A DNA stretch of 64,000 nucleotides from an uncultured Parolsenella sp. (GTDB lineage: Bacteria; Actinomycetota; Coriobacteriia; Coriobacteriales; Atopobiaceae). The position numbers were made by a program, and so were the translations under genes. Location of the stretch: the NCBI GenBank assembly GCA_934668375.1, contig CAKUNF010000003.1:74953-138952 (forward strand), given 5' to 3'. Of this stretch, positions 1 through 6,347 are shown in pieces. The notes beneath the pieces were generated by a model that saw only the letters and a list, made by a program, of their open reading frames with translations, searched no databases and was not told the DNA's origin. The stretch's first letter is position 1, and every line of letters starts with the position of its first letter.

Positions 1-1
1 C

Positions 2-247
2 TCTCGGGGCGAGAAGCTCCTCGAGGGCGCGCCCGCCGAGGTCTTCTCGCACGCAGACGAGCTCCGCCGTGCGGGCCTGGGCCTTCCCGGGGCGCAGGAG
101 ATGGCCTCGCGACTCTCGGAACTTGGCTGGCCTCTGCGCCGAGACGTGCTCTACACGCCCGACGTGCTCGCGGCCGACCTCGCCCTCTGCCTGGGAGCGA
201 ACGCAGCCGCAAGCCCCGACAACGACACCCACGGAGGTGGCCGATGA
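2..247 (+). CDS. ECF transporter ATP-binding subunit, C-terminal fragment
   Basis: An open frame enters from the left edge and stops at 245-247, giving about 81 residues (SRGEKLLEGAPAEVF... to ...NDTHGGGR). The piece 'G(E)KLLEGAPAEVFSHADELRRAGL' resembles the C-terminal part of CbiO/EcfA ATPases, where a switch-like strand reading 'G.....G.P.EVF' is followed by a helix and a variable tail. The Walker motifs lie outside the window. The stop overlaps the start of the next gene by four bases (ATGA), which supports translational coupling with the membrane subunit EcfT. The assignment rests on this short motif and on context; the transported vitamin or metal cannot be told because the S component is not visible. 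Confidence 0.75.
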   Translation, partial: SRGEKLLEGAPAEVFSHADELRRAGLGLPGAQEMASRLSELGWPLRRDVLYTPDVLAADLALCLGANAAASPDNDTHGGGR

Positions 248-1044
248 GGAACACCTTCACGTTTGGCAGCTACGTTCCGGGCGCGTCTGCGCTGCACCGC
301 CTCGACCCGCGCACGAAGCTGCTGCTTGGCATCGCGTTTCTCGTGCTCGCGCTGCAGGCGCGCGACTTCGCGGGGCTCGTGCCGGCCGCCGCGGCCGTGC
401 TTGTGCTGTACGCCTGTGCGCGCATCACGCCGGCGAAGGCGATGCGCGCGCTTGCCCCCACGCTGGGGATCGTCGTGCTCGTATCGCTGCTCAGGCTCTT
501 CACGCAGCAGGGCGGAACCGCGCTCGTGAGCTGGGGAATCATCCAGATCAGCACGGGGAGCCTGCACGCGGCCACGCTCACGGCGGCGCGCATCACGCTC
601 ATGATGATGGGGATGAGCCTCGTCACGATGACCACGCCCACGCTCGACCTCACGGAGGGGCTCGAGAGGCTCCTCTCGCCGCTCGCGCGCCTTGGGGTCC
701 CCGCGCACGAGCTGGGCATGATTGCGGGCATCGCCCTGCGCTTCGTTCCACAGCTTGTCGCCGAGATGCAAGACATCAGGATGGCCCAGGCAGCTCGCGG
801 CGCCCGCCTGGTCGGCAGCCCCGTACGAGGCGTCCGTCAGGTGTCGAGCGTGGCAGTACCTCTGATGGCAGGCGTGTTCCGCCACGCCGAGACGCTCAGC
901 GAGGCCATGGACGCGCGCTGCTACCACGGTCAGCAGGGACGCACGAGCCTGCGGCCGCTCAAGCTCCACGGCCAAGACGCCGTGGCCGTTCTCGCCTACG
1001 TCGCCCTGCTCATCGCAACGCTGGCCATCAACGCAACTTGCTGA
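244..1044 (+). CDS. ecfT: ECF transporter transmembrane subunit EcfT
   Basis: A 266-residue CbiQ/EcfT family membrane protein, the scaffold that couples two ATPases to a substrate-binding S component in energy-coupling factor uptake of vitamins or metals. The N-terminal motif 'LHRLDPRTKLLLGI' (about residues 17-30) is typical of the family and is followed by hydrophobic segments at roughly 26-60, 70-90 and 110-130. The coupling-helix signatures 'AQAARGA' (about 181-187) and 'AMDARCY' (about 220-226) match the two Ala-Arg-Gly-type motifs that dock on the ATPases. The C-terminus is again hydrophobic. The start ATG overlaps the stop of the upstream ATPase gene, so the two form one operon. Confidence 0.9.
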   Translation: MRNTFTFGSYVPGASALHRLDPRTKLLLGIAFLVLALQARDFAGLVPAAAAVLVLYACARITPAKAMRALAPTLGIVVLVSLLRLFTQQGGTALVSWGIIQISTGSLHAATLTAARITLMMMGMSLVTMTTPTLDLTEGLERLLSPLARLGVPAHELGMIAGIALRFVPQLVAEMQDIRMAQAARGARLVGSPVRGVRQVSSVAVPLMAGVFRHAETLSEAMDARCYHGQQGRTSLRPLKLHGQDAVAVLAYVALLIATLAINATC

Positions 1045-1081
1045 CGGGCTCGCCCCCGCCACACTCACGAAAGGAGACGCC

Positions 1082-1504
1082 ATGAGCGCGGACAGCAACG
1101 GACTCGAGACGGCCCTCACCTACCTCACGTCGGTCCCGGCGTGGTACCTGGCCACCTCGGTGGACGGGCAGCCGCACGTCCGGCCCTTCTCGTTTGCCGC
1201 CATACAGGACGGCAAGCTGTGGTTCTGCACCGCCACCACGAAGGACGTCTGGGACGAGCTCACCCTCAACCAGCGCTTCGAGGCCACGGCCTGGTGGCCG
1301 GGGCACGGCTGGCTCATCCTGCGTGGGCGTGCCGGCCTCGTTGACCGGGCCGACCCGTCCATGCGCGAGGCAGGCTGGCGCCACCTCGAGGGGCTGGGCG
1401 AGCACTACGACGGTCCGGACGATCCCACGCTCACGTTCTTCAGCGTCGAGGAGCCCCGTGCCTGGATCTGCAACCACGACGAGTGGCAGCCGCTCGAGCT
1501 CTAG
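1082..1504 (+). CDS. Pyridoxamine 5'-phosphate oxidase-fold protein
   Basis: A 140-residue protein of the small split-barrel FMN-binding family (PNPOx-like). The motifs 'PAWYLATSVDGQPHVRPFSF' near the N-terminus and 'DGKLWFCTATTKDVWDEL' then 'RFEATAW' follow the usual order of strands in this fold, in which the protein binds FMN, F420 or haem at a dimer interface. It starts 37 bases after ecfT with the ribosome site AAAGGAGA ahead of ATG. The family includes reductases and proteins of unknown substrate; there is not enough here to name the reaction. It is probably cytoplasmic and may be read through from the ECF operon. Confidence 0.8.
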   Translation: MSADSNGLETALTYLTSVPAWYLATSVDGQPHVRPFSFAAIQDGKLWFCTATTKDVWDELTLNQRFEATAWWPGHGWLILRGRAGLVDRADPSMREAGWRHLEGLGEHYDGPDDPTLTFFSVEEPRAWICNHDEWQPLEL

Positions 1505-1539
1505 CCCCCTGCGGCGGCAATCGAGCCCGACGCCGCCAT

Positions 1540-1613
1540 GGTGACAGTTTGACCCCGTCCCCAGCTGTCACCGCTCCCATGGTGACAGTTTGACCCCGTC
1601 CCCAGCTGTCACC
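1540..1613 (+). repeat. Tandem pair of GTGACAG...CTGTCAC palindromes
   Basis: Two identical 33-base units occupy 1540-1572 and 1581-1613. Each has arms GGTGACAG and CTGTCACC around a core containing TTTGACCCCGTCCCCAG. The eight bases between them (GCTCCCAT) make a 41-base period. The same unit recurs in this window at 32676-32708, 51836-51868 (opposite orientation) and 54030-54062, always in intergenic DNA. The hairpin form and the dispersed copies resemble REP-type elements. No transposase or REP-associated transposase is visible in the window. Confidence 0.85.
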
Positions 1614-1714
1614 GCTCGCGCCGCGGCACCGTGTAGTTCCCTTGTTTTGCAACGCGTTGGGTTATCCTCTTCTGTACGCAAGTGACACGCAACCGCATCT
1701 CAATTGGAGCCACC

Positions 1715-2914
1715 ATGTCACGCACAGCCCAGCGCCCCACCAGGGGCGATTCCATAGCCGGCACGAACCTCATGACCCGCCGCGCTGCCCTCAAGGCCAT
1801 GCTCGGCATCACGGCCGTCACGGCCGGTCTCGTCTCCAACCCCCTGCGCGCCATCGCCGCCGAGGCCTCCCGCGAGACCACGGACGCGCTCAATTCCGCA
1901 CAGGCCCAGCTCGACGAGGCCCAGGCAAAGCTCGACGCCATCTCAGACGAGTACGTGGCCCTGAACGAGCAGCTCAACAACACCGTGAGCCAGATCGAGC
2001 AGGTCCAGGCGAGCATCGACGACACACAGTCCCAGATTGACGCCAAGCAGGCAGAGATCTCCGACAAGCAGGACGTCCTCGCCGGACGCATCTCGAGCAG
2101 CTACAAGACGGGCAACGCGGACATCCTTTCGCTCATCCTGAACTCCTCCAGCTTCGAGGAACTCTCCAACAACCTGTTCTACCTCGGCAAGATCAACGCG
2201 AGCGACGAGCAACTCATCGCGGACGTCAAGCAGGCCAAGGCCGAGCTCGATGCCCAGAAGGCCCAGCTTGAGAGCCAGAAGGCAGACCTCGAACAGCTCA
2301 AGGACCAGCAGAGCCAGGAGCTCGCCGCCGTCCAGGCCAAGCAGGACGAGGCGTCTGCCATCGTCGCGAACCTCTCCGATGACGTGCGCGCCCTCATGGA
2401 GAAGCGCGACGCCGAGATTCTCGCCGCGGCCGAGGAGGAGAAGCGCCAGGCGGCAGCCGCCGAGGCGGCCCGCAAGGCGGCCGCGGCCGCCGCGAGCTCC
2501 AACCGCGGCAGCTCGGGCGTCTCCGGCACCGTGAGCTCGGGCAACGCCAGCTCCAAGGGACAAGCCATCGTGAACGCCTGCTATCGCGTGGGCTCGCCGG
2601 GCAGCGGCCTGTGCGCCATGTGGGTCTCGCAGGTCTACAGCGCCGCGGGCCTTGGCTACCCGGGCGGCAACGCCAACAACATGTACTGGAACTTCTGCAC
2701 GAGCTCCAACAAGGGGGACCTGCAGCCGGGCATGATCATCGCCGTCTCGACGTGGACGGGCACCTCCGCGGGCCGCGTCTACGGCCACGTGGGCATCTAC
2801 ATCGGCGGTGGCATGGTCATGCACAACGTCGGCTCCATCCAGACGATGGGACTCGACGCATGGATCAACACCTACGGCACCACCGTCACCCCGCGCTGGG
2901 GCTGGGCGGCATAG
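1715..2914 (+). CDS. Tat-exported coiled-coil cell-wall peptidase (NlpC/CHAP-like)
   Basis: A 399-residue secreted protein. The start at 1715 has GGAG five bases upstream; a GTG at 1682 in frame lacks a good site. The N-terminus carries a twin-arginine signal, 'TRRAALKAMLG' (Arg 22-23), then a hydrophobic stretch ending 'PLRAIAAEA', so export by Tat is likely. Residues about 45-255 are heptad-rich coiled coil, followed by an Ala/Ser linker (about 250-290). The last 110 residues form a papain-like hydrolase domain: Cys300 in 'GLCAMWVSQVY', His358 in 'YGHVGIYIGGG' and Asn371 in 'VMHNVG' are candidate catalytic residues. The architecture is that of peptidoglycan hydrolases acting in cell separation (coiled coil plus NlpC/P60 or CHAP). 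Whether it is NlpC/P60 or CHAP proper is unsettled. Confidence 0.82.
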   Translation: MSRTAQRPTRGDSIAGTNLMTRRAALKAMLGITAVTAGLVSNPLRAIAAEASRETTDALNSAQAQLDEAQAKLDAISDEYVALNEQLNNTVSQIEQVQASIDDTQSQIDAKQAEISDKQDVLAGRISSSYKTGNADILSLILNSSSFEELSNNLFYLGKINASDEQLIADVKQAKAELDAQKAQLESQKADLEQLKDQQSQELAAVQAKQDEASAIVANLSDDVRALMEKRDAEILAAAEEEKRQAAAAEAARKAAAAAASSNRGSSGVSGTVSSGNASSKGQAIVNACYRVGSPGSGLCAMWVSQVYSAAGLGYPGGNANNMYWNFCTSSNKGDLQPGMIIAVSTWTGTSAGRVYGHVGIYIGGGMVMHNVGSIQTMGLDAWINTYGTTVTPRWGWAA

Positions 2915-2932
2915 CACGCCGGCAAACACGGA

Positions 2933-2963
2933 GGGCCGCTCGCGATTCGCTCGCGGGCGGCCC
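2933..2963 (+). terminator. GC-rich hairpin after the cell-wall peptidase gene
   Basis: GGGCCGC at 2933-2939 and CGCGA at 2941-2945 pair with TCGCG at 2951-2955 and GCGGCCC at 2957-2963, giving a 12-base-pair stem with one mismatch. It begins 19 bases after the stop codon. Only a weak pyrimidine run (CTCTC) follows, so it is a probable rather than classic terminator. Confidence 0.6.
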
Positions 2964-3030
2964 CTCTCATGCGTGCGCATCACGGGTGCAACCAACCACC
3001 CCATCGCGACCGCAACCAGCCGTTCCACAC

Positions 3031-3036
3031 TATAAT
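3031..3036 (+). promoter_or_regulatory. Probable -10 box of the galE promoter
   Basis: A perfect TATAAT stands 62 bases ahead of the galE start codon in the gap behind the peptidase terminator. No strong TTGACA-like -35 box is found 17 bases upstream, so only the -10 element is supported. Confidence 0.5.
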
Positions 3037-3097
3037 GAAAGGCTGGTATGGACGGGCTATGCCCCATGTCTCTGAACGCCCCGGCGAAAGGACTCCC

Positions 3098-4153
3098 ATG
3101 AGCGAGAAGAAAGACCCCAAGGACACCTGCGTGCTCGTGACGGGTGGCGCCGGCTTCATCGGCAGCCACACCGTGGTCGAGCTGCTCCAGGACGGTTATC
3201 AGGTCGTCATCGTGGACGACCTCTCCAACGCCTCCGAGAAGGTCCTCGACCGCATCGACACCATCGTGGGCGACGAGGCGGCCAAGCGCCTCTCCTTCTA
3301 CCGAGCCGACGTCAACGACCGCGAGGCCCTCGAGTGCATCTTTGACGAGAACGACATCGATCGCGTGATTCACTTCGCCGGCTTCAAGGCCGTGGGCGAG
3401 TCCGTCTCCAAGCCCATCGAGTACTACACGAACAACCTGGGCAACACGCTCACGCTCGTGGACGTCATGCGCGAGCACGGCTGCAAGTCCATCATCTTCT
3501 CCAGCTCCGCCACCGTCTACGGCGACCCCGACTCCCTGCCGCTCACCGAGGCCAGCCCCAAGAAGATGGCCACGAACCCCTACGGCTGGACCAAGTGGAT
3601 GATCGAGCAGATCCTCACCGACCTCCACACGGCCGACCCCGAGTGGAACGTCGTGCTGCTCCGCTACTTCAACCCCATCGGCGCCCACCCGAGCGGACTC
3701 ATGGGCGAGGACCCCAAGGGCATCCCCAACAACCTGCTGCCCTACGTTGCGCAGACCGCCATCGGCAAGCGCAGCGAGGTCCACGTCTTTGGCAACGACT
3801 ACCCCACCCCCGACGGCACCGGCGTGCGCGACTACATCCACGTCTGCGACCTCGCGAGCGGTCACGCCGCCGCACTCGCGTGGATGAACGGCCGCGAGGG
3901 CGTCGAGGTGTTTAACCTCGGCACCGGCCGCGGCACCTCCGTACTGGAGATCATCGCCGCCTTCTCCAAGGCCTGCGGGCACGAGGTCCCCTACGTCATC
4001 GACCCGCGCCGTCCCGGCGACGTGGCCGAGAACTACGCCGACTGCACCAAGGCCAAGGAGCAGATGGGCTGGGAGGCAAAGTACGACATCGACGACATGT
4101 GCCGCGACTCCTGGAACTGGCAGTCCAAGAACCCGAACGGCTTCGAGGAGTAG
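3098..4153 (+). CDS. galE: UDP-glucose 4-epimerase
   Basis: A 351-residue extended short-chain dehydrogenase that interconverts UDP-glucose and UDP-galactose using bound NAD, for galactose use and glycan precursor supply. The dinucleotide-binding motif 'VTGGAGFIGSH' lies at about residues 13-23. The catalytic pair is in 'NPYGWTKWMIEQ' (YxxxK), and 'FSSSATVYGDP' carries the preceding Ser/Thr. Other GalE blocks are 'RYFNPIGAHPSG' and 'GTGVRDYIHVCDLASGH'. The ATG at 3098 follows GGCGAAAGGACTCCC. Only three bases separate its stop from the polyprenyl synthase gene, so they are probably co-transcribed. Confidence 0.95.
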   Translation: MSEKKDPKDTCVLVTGGAGFIGSHTVVELLQDGYQVVIVDDLSNASEKVLDRIDTIVGDEAAKRLSFYRADVNDREALECIFDENDIDRVIHFAGFKAVGESVSKPIEYYTNNLGNTLTLVDVMREHGCKSIIFSSSATVYGDPDSLPLTEASPKKMATNPYGWTKWMIEQILTDLHTADPEWNVVLLRYFNPIGAHPSGLMGEDPKGIPNNLLPYVAQTAIGKRSEVHVFGNDYPTPDGTGVRDYIHVCDLASGHAAALAWMNGREGVEVFNLGTGRGTSVLEIIAAFSKACGHEVPYVIDPRRPGDVAENYADCTKAKEQMGWEAKYDIDDMCRDSWNWQSKNPNGFEE

Positions 4154-4156
4154 CTC

Positions 4157-5206
4157 GTGAGCGAGAACCTCTTCGTCGACTACCTCAAGAAGCGCCTGCC
4201 GCTCGTGGAATCCGCGCTCGACGGCGCGGCGGCACGCCCGTTCGCGGGCGCAAACGTGCCCGCCCGCGATCTCGACCGCTACCTCTACGCTCCCCTCGCG
4301 AGCTTCACCGAGGGTGGAGGCAAGCGCGTGCGCCCCGTCCTGTGTCTGCTCGGCGCCGAGGCCGTTGGCGGCGAGGCTCGCCTTGCGCTCGCGCCCGCAA
4401 TGGGCATCGAGCTGTTCCAGAGCGCGGCACTCATCCACGACGACATCGCCGACGAGAGCGAGCTGCGCCGAGGCAAGCCCTGCCTGTACCTCACCGAGGG
4501 GACGGGGCTTGCCACGAACATGGGCGACCTCGCGCTCACCCAGGTGTTCGAGGTCGTTCTCGCAGACAACGCGCTGCCCGCTCAGCGCAAGGCCCAGGTC
4601 CTCGGCGAGATCGTCTCCATGGAGCGCCACACGCTCGAGGGTCAGGCGCTCGACCTGGGCTGGGCCAGGGACGGACGCTGGGACGTCACCGAGGCAGACT
4701 ATCTCTACATGGTGACGAGCAAGACGGCCCACTACACGGCCGCCTCTCCGCTTGCCGTGGGCGCCGTAGCCGCCGGGGCCTCGCCCGAGGCCATCGAGGG
4801 GCTTCGCCAGGTTGGCGTGAGCGCGGGCATCGCCTTCCAGCTGCAGGACGACCTGCTCAACCTCATCGGTGACGCCGAGGCGCAGGGCAAGGACTTCCGC
4901 AGCGACATCACCGAGGGCAAGCGCACGCTCGCCGTCGTCTACGCGCTCGCGAGCCTGGACGCACCGCAGCGCAAGGAGCTCGTCTCCATTCTCGAAAGCG
5001 GCACCACCGAGGACGACGCCCTCGCACGCGCCGTTGAGCTCATCGAGGCCGGCGGCGGCATAGCGCACTGCACGCAGCTCGCAGACCGCGAGGCAGCCCG
5101 GGCCGAGCAAGGGGCGCGCAGCCTTGCCAGCAGGGGGCTCATCACACCCGAGGCCGCCGAGCTCCTCTGCGCAATGGCGCACTTCTTCGTAAGGCGCGCA
5201 AGCTAG
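4157..5206 (+). CDS. Polyprenyl diphosphate synthase
   Basis: A 349-residue trans-isoprenyl diphosphate synthase that condenses isopentenyl diphosphate with allylic diphosphates to make quinone or carrier-lipid precursors. The family blocks are 'GGGKRVRPVL' (about 53-62), the first Asp-rich motif DDIAD (95-99) with 'ELRRGKP' following, and 'FQLQDDLLNLIGD' as the second Asp-rich site with 'GKDFRSDITEGKRT' after it. In the second site the last position reads Asn instead of Asp (DDLLN). It starts with GTG three bases after galE. Product chain length (C15 to C40) cannot be decided by reading. ispE further along at 25.5 kb fits a methylerythritol phosphate source of isoprenoids. Confidence 0.9.
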   Translation: MSENLFVDYLKKRLPLVESALDGAAARPFAGANVPARDLDRYLYAPLASFTEGGGKRVRPVLCLLGAEAVGGEARLALAPAMGIELFQSAALIHDDIADESELRRGKPCLYLTEGTGLATNMGDLALTQVFEVVLADNALPAQRKAQVLGEIVSMERHTLEGQALDLGWARDGRWDVTEADYLYMVTSKTAHYTAASPLAVGAVAAGASPEAIEGLRQVGVSAGIAFQLQDDLLNLIGDAEAQGKDFRSDITEGKRTLAVVYALASLDAPQRKELVSILESGTTEDDALARAVELIEAGGGIAHCTQLADREAARAEQGARSLASRGLITPEAAELLCAMAHFFVRRAS

Positions 5207-5275
5207 AGTTTGACAATCTGCGGGCACATGCCCGCTCAGCCGCGGGAAACACCCGCGACGACAAAGGAGACACAG

Positions 5276-6181
5276 ATGGAACCCATTCGTGAGGGCATGA
5301 CGGGAACCGCCGTCGAGGACGTTCAGGAGCGCCTCGCCTCGCTAGGCTATGAGATTGCCACCGAGGAGCGCTCCGGCTCCTCCTTTGGTCAGTCGACGGC
5401 AAACGCCGTGGCGCGCTTCCGTCTCGAGCACAACCTCTCGCTGACGCCCGAGGTGGACGTCGCGTGCTGGTCCGCCCTTGTCGACGAGTGCTATCAGATG
5501 GGCGACCGCACGCTCTACCTGCGCCTTCCCAACTTCCACGGCAACGACGTCCGCTGCCTTCAGAACGCCCTCAACGTGCTGGGCTTCTCGTGCGGCGAGG
5601 TCGACGGTTACTACGGTCCGCACACCGAGGGCGCCGTCAAGATGTTCCAGGAGAACGTGGGCATGCTCGCCGACGGCATCGCCTTCTCCGACACGTTCGA
5701 CGCCCTGGAGCGTCTGCGCCACGTCTGGGCCGGCAAGCCCGCCAACGGCCCGCACCCGCAGAGCGGCATGGGCTTCGCCCGCGCGGCCCTCGTGCTCGAT
5801 GACGCCCACCTGGCGCTCACGGCCGAGGACCCCATCTCGCGCAACGTGGCCGGCCGCATCTGGAACATCGCGAGCGCCACGTCCGAGCACACGGGGCTTC
5901 GTCTCATCGAGAGCGCAGACGCCGCCACGGCCAGCGATGACGCGGTCCTCGTGCTTGCCACGACGCCTCGTCCCGCCGTCTCAAACGTCGCCAACGTCAC
6001 CATGGTGGAGGGCGATGACCTCGCACTCCGCCTCCGCACGGCGCTCGAGAGCTCGCGCAACAAGCCGCCCGTCGTCCGCGTCGAGCTGCCAGCCGGGTCC
6101 TACGACGGGTCCTTCACGGTCAACGACTCGCAGATGCTCGCCGTCTCCCTCATCGACGCCCTCTGCACCGCGCTGGCCTAG
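5276..6181 (+). CDS. Peptidoglycan-binding protein with degenerate amidase-like tail
   Basis: A 301-residue protein with no signal peptide. Residues about 3-72 and 78-150 are two PG_binding_1-type helical repeats ('GTAVEDVQERLASLGY' and 'GNDVRCLQNALNVLGF', each followed by a 'F...N.L..DG' type strand). The remaining 135 residues (165-301) have alternating strands and helices. 'ALVLDDAH' (172-178) can be aligned with the 'VIDPGH' start of zinc amidases of the Amidase_3 fold, but the Glu and second His expected downstream are not seen ('ISRNVAGRIW', 'AVLVLATTP'). This suggests a catalytically dead amidase. The start at 5276 follows AAAGGAGACACAG. Mycobacterial CwlM has a comparable layout and acts as a regulator; any such role here is inference. 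Confidence 0.75.
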   Translation: MEPIREGMTGTAVEDVQERLASLGYEIATEERSGSSFGQSTANAVARFRLEHNLSLTPEVDVACWSALVDECYQMGDRTLYLRLPNFHGNDVRCLQNALNVLGFSCGEVDGYYGPHTEGAVKMFQENVGMLADGIAFSDTFDALERLRHVWAGKPANGPHPQSGMGFARAALVLDDAHLALTAEDPISRNVAGRIWNIASATSEHTGLRLIESADAATASDDAVLVLATTPRPAVSNVANVTMVEGDDLALRLRTALESSRNKPPVVRVELPAGSYDGSFTVNDSQMLAVSLIDALCTALA

Positions 6182-6201
6182 CATCCTCCACGCCGGCTCG
6201 T

Positions 6202-6266
6202 GAGTGTAGCTCATCAGACACTAGACACGCCTCACGGGAGCCTATAGCGTCTGAATTGCTACACTC
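6202..6266. repeat. GAGTGTAGC inverted-repeat element, copy A
   Basis: GAGTGTAGC at 6202-6210 is the reverse complement of GCTACACTC at 6258-6266. An inner stem, TCAGAC (6214-6219) with GTCTGA (6249-6254), continues the hairpin. The element fills the gap between the peptidoglycan-binding gene and the clpC terminator. A clearly related copy of about the same length is at 35377-35447. Confidence 0.75.
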
Positions 6267-6282
6267 GGCGTTTGCGCACGAC

Positions 6283-6322
6283 AAAAAAGGCGGCTGCCAC
6301 CCAATCGGATGGCAGCCGCCTT
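6283..6322 (-). terminator. Rho-independent terminator of clpC
   Basis: AAGGCGGCTGCCA at 6287-6299 pairs perfectly with TGGCAGCCGCCTT at 6310-6322. On the minus strand the 13-base-pair stem is followed by a run of six or more T (6283-6288 reads AAAAAA on plus). It lies 25 bases past the clpC stop. Confidence 0.92.
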
Positions 6323-6347
6323 CTCTCATGCAGCCCGGGGCGTTTTC

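Noticed and set aside
1540..1613. Short tandem direct repeat considered as a CRISPR remnant
   Set aside because: Only two units with an 8-base spacer and strong internal dyad; no leader, no cas genes, and identical units are dispersed singly elsewhere.
1943..5227. A 1094-codon open frame on the minus strand across the peptidase, galE and polyprenyl synthase genes
   Set aside because: Spans three clear plus-strand genes and shows low-complexity His/Ala/Gly/Val composition typical of shadow frames in GC-rich DNA.
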